Part shown: one piece after another, positions 61,993 to 64,000 of the stretch
How the letters are laid out: each line of letters opens with the position of its first letter
How positions within the stretch are numbered: position 1 is the stretch's first letter
From: Lachnospiraceae bacterium UBA3401
GTDB lineage: Bacteria; Bacillota; Clostridia; Lachnospirales; Lachnospiraceae
Direction: 5' to 3'
Length of the DNA: 64,000 bases
NCBI GenBank assembly: GCA_002358575.1
Contig: DEPD01000136.1
Span: forward strand, 34,187-98,186
Made by a program: the position numbers and the translations under genes
Notes under the pieces: model-generated
What the model saw: the letters and a program-made list of their open reading frames with translations, nothing else
The model's database searches: none
Told to the model about the DNA's origin: nothing

Positions 61993-62505
61993 TCAACCGG
62001 GACCACACTCTTTAAACAGCGTGAAATCAGTCATTGCCCCGCCGCTGTTATCCATCCATAAAGTAATATCCTCTGGATTATCCGCCGGATAGCTTGCTTT
62101 CATATCCGCAATGAAATGCTCCGGCTCATCGCTTTCCGGTTGCCCGGACACATATGTAATATCCAGTGTGAATATCTCGTCCACCGTTCCGTCATTTTCT
62201 GTACGTTCCACAAGAACTGCGGAGCAATTTTGATACTCATAAAACGAAGCGTACATTTCTTTCCATTCGCTTATAGCCTGCTCCATAACCTTTTCACTGG
62301 GTGCAGTATCTTCTGTCGGCTTTTCGGCTTCTGCATTATTTTCTTCCGGTACACTGTCTTTTTCTGCCACTGTACTTTCACTGCCGCTGCCCATAAGTGA
62401 TTCTTCCTTTGGCACATTTTCTTTGCCGCACCCAGAAAGTAATATTGCGGATAAAATGCCAATTACCAAAATATTTTTCCATAGTTTTTGTTTTGTGTTT
62501 CCCAT
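61993..62505 (-). CDS. Putative lipoprotein
   Basis: A 170-residue protein with a signal peptide and lipobox (IGILSAILLSGCGKE, Cys about 26), a Glu/Ser-rich linker (to about 70), and a folded part (WKEMYASFYEYQNCSAVLVE; TDFTLFKECGPG). It should be anchored to the outer face of the membrane. Behind GGAGG. No family recognised. Confidence 0.75.
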   Translation of the reverse strand: MGNTKQKLWKNILVIGILSAILLSGCGKENVPKEESLMGSGSESTVAEKDSVPEENNAEAEKPTEDTAPSEKVMEQAISEWKEMYASFYEYQNCSAVLVERTENDGTVDEIFTLDITYVSGQPESDEPEHFIADMKASYPADNPEDITLWMDNSGGAMTDFTLFKECGPG

Positions 62506-62626
62506 TTTTAACCTCCATGTAATTGTGATACTAAAACTTACTTTTCTGTTAAAGCTATATGGTTATGAACAAAAATACCTTACGTCCAGCATTCCCACCA
62601 TGCCTGTTTCAAGATTCAAAACATTT

Positions 62627-63238
62627 TCAGTCCACAAGGATATTGTCAACCACAAACTTAATATCTTTTATTTCTCCCTCCATTCCCAGATATTCCGTTT
62701 CCTGTTCTGAATTTTCAGGATTCCACTGTACGTCACTTGGATAGCAGAGAATGTAAGTTTTATCACTGGTAGAAAACAGATAACGGTACTGGACAAAATC
62801 ATATCCCTTTTCTATGAATTGTTCCGGTGTCATGGATTCCTCATAGCAGACAATATAAAACAGGACACCGCCGTCAAATGCGTCGATTCCCGCACTGACA
62901 TCTTCTCTGACCTGTGTGTGAAAAACAATATAATTCTGACCATTTGTTTCTACAGAATATTTTCCTTTCCAATCATCGGGCAAGATCAGAGTAAGATTGA
63001 TTTCTTCCAACTTTATCGTTTCCTGTTCTACGGGCACTTCAACCACTGTTTCACGGGCAAAGGCAAATGCGCCTACACTAAAGCTGCAAGCCATAAGCAC
63101 AAAAGTTGCGGCGGCAGTAAGGAAGCGTCTTATTGTCTGACGGTGATGCAGTTGTCTGTAATTTGGGATATTCTCTGCCTGTTCAACAAGCCGGTCATCA
63201 ATGTTCCCAATATGTTCAGAAAGCTGTTTTTTGTTCAT
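62627..63238 (-). CDS. Membrane-anchored anti-sigma-like protein
   Basis: A 203-residue protein with a cytoplasmic N-terminus (1-40), one transmembrane segment (FLTAAATFVLMACSFSVGAF, about 39-58) and an extracellular domain (IKLEEINLTLILPDDWKGKY; YIVCYEESMTPEQFIEKGYD). Its start overlaps the sigma-factor stop by 4 bases, so it is probably the sigma regulator, by analogy with other pairs. It lacks a zinc ZAS motif. Confidence 0.75.
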   Translation of the reverse strand: MNKKQLSEHIGNIDDRLVEQAENIPNYRQLHHRQTIRRFLTAAATFVLMACSFSVGAFAFARETVVEVPVEQETIKLEEINLTLILPDDWKGKYSVETNGQNYIVFHTQVREDVSAGIDAFDGGVLFYIVCYEESMTPEQFIEKGYDFVQYRYLFSTSDKTYILCYPSDVQWNPENSEQETEYLGMEGEIKDIKFVVDNILVD

Positions 63239-63792
63239 ACTTTGATACCTTCACTTTCTAAATATTTTTTTAACTTGCGGCGCATTTCGTACAGCATGGA
63301 TTTTACCTTGCTCTGGCTGAAGCCTGTATATTTACAGATAGTTTCGATTGAATCAAAATACCAGTACCGCCGTATAAATACAGTCCGTTTTTCTTCCTCT
63401 AACCGCCAGAGGAACTTATCAATCGTACTTTCGATATGTTTTTTTTCGATTTCCGACTCTATGTTGTCTGTTCCAGATACACAGTCACCTAATTCCTCTA
63501 ATGATGTAACAACAGCCGGATTTCTTTTTGCAGCAGAAATATATTCATATTTCTTCAAAGCCAGATTTCTGACAATCCTGCTCAAGAATACGGAAAATCT
63601 ATTTGGGTGCTTATCCGGGATTGCATTCCAGACTGCAAGGTAAGTATCGTTGATACATTCTTCCCTGTCTTGGTAGTTTGAGAGAATGTTGTTTGCGATA
63701 TGATTACAAAGTCCGCCATATTTTGAAGATGTTTCTGCAATCGCACTTTCATCTCTTGCCCAGTAAAGACTTACAATCGTCTCGTCATCCAT
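63235..63792 (-). CDS. ECF-type sigma factor (sigma-70 family)
   Basis: A 185-residue sigma factor with region 2 (DREECINDTYLAVWNAIPDK, about 44-63, and RFSVFLSRIVRNLALKKYEY) and region 4 (FRRYWYFDSIETICKY-type FIRRYWYFDSIETICKYTGF; SQSKVKSMLYEMRRKLKKYL). ATG 63792 lies 9 bases after GAGGAGG. It likely directs RNA polymerase to a small set of stress or envelope genes and is controlled by the membrane protein that overlaps it. Confidence 0.9.
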   Translation of the reverse strand: MDDETIVSLYWARDESAIAETSSKYGGLCNHIANNILSNYQDREECINDTYLAVWNAIPDKHPNRFSVFLSRIVRNLALKKYEYISAAKRNPAVVTSLEELGDCVSGTDNIESEIEKKHIESTIDKFLWRLEEEKRTVFIRRYWYFDSIETICKYTGFSQSKVKSMLYEMRRKLKKYLESEGIKV

Positions 63793-64000
63793 TGTATGTA
63801 TTCACCTCCTCGTTATTTTGTAGATAAACAGCCTCCACTATACTAAGTACGGATTTTGTCATTTTGGTTGTAAAAAAATAAAATTTTTTGTTTTGCAGAA
63901 GAATTATAGCATACCTTTTTTATCGCAAATCAAATTTTAATATCTTCTAGGTAGAAATGAGGGGGGATTCCCATATGCACTAACTTTTGCATATTCATAA
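63793..64000 (-). promoter_or_regulatory. Sigma-operon upstream region
   Basis: On the minus strand an extended -10 box TGCTATAAT (TATAAT at 63903-63908) is the best promoter; TTGATT lies upstream. No gene is visible from 63793 to the right edge. Confidence 0.5.

Noticed and set aside
1..64000. CRISPR arrays and rRNA genes
   Set aside because: I saw no regularly spaced direct repeats of CRISPR size and no rRNA-like stretches. Short tandem repeats at 23795 are coding.

Overview
The window looks like the chromosome of a low-GC gut Firmicute, most likely a Lachnospiraceae-type Clostridia. The evidence is the strong AGGAGG-type ribosome sites, the T-box-controlled pheST operon, the set of plant- and host-glycan hydrolases (GH31, GH95, circularly permuted GH3), and the remnants of Clostridia conjugative transposons (TnpV, TTRAP, XRE regulator). 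The genus cannot be fixed from sequence alone.

Region 1 (1 to about 30.59 kb) is one end of a tailed-phage prophage; the tail genes and the other end lie left of the window. Reading on the minus strand from right to left: a serine integrase and a repressor point right; a cro-like gene begins the early operon (two HTH genes, DUF1351, ERF recombinase, replication organiser, RusA, a PP-loop PAPS-reductase-like gene and many small phage genes); a sigma/ArpU-like late regulator closes it. A promoter followed by two terminators then leads into the late operon. The late operon opens with an unusual block: a ParB-like protein, a PIG-L deacetylase, a WbqC-like protein, a TET/JBP-associated-type glycosyltransferase and a free-standing RarA-C-terminal-like domain. 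It continues with terminase, portal, a MuF head protein carrying a JAB-like tail domain, a prohead protease, scaffold, decoration protein and the start of the major capsid protein. The ParB/PIG-L/WbqC/glycosyltransferase operon is my best candidate for an undescribed system, probably glycan hypermodification of phage DNA.

Region 2 (30.6 to 56.2 kb) is host chromosome. It holds T-box-pheS-pheT-queA with its own terminator next to the prophage edge, a hemerythrin-CheX-like fusion, two GNAT enzymes, and a patch of decaying genes (a split AAA/nuclease gene, an ABC exporter fragment carrying a 105-bp inversion, a VOC fragment and a Fic gene with a stop). Then comes a glycan-use stretch: a WYL regulator divergent from a GH31 alpha-xylosidase, M3 peptidase, YitT, GH95 fucosidase, permuted GH3 and a LacI regulator with two perfect operators in front of GH3. 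A family of intergenic stem-loop repeats is scattered here.

Region 3 (56.2 to 61.8 kb) is a graveyard of broken genes: transposase, P-loop kinase, TTRAP, XRE regulator, TetR, ferredoxin and TnpV fragments around one intact alpha/beta hydrolase. Region 4 (61.9 to 64 kb) has a lipoprotein and an ECF sigma/anti-sigma-like pair.

Many broken genes differ from an intact reading frame by one base in an A or T run, whereas the large core genes are intact.
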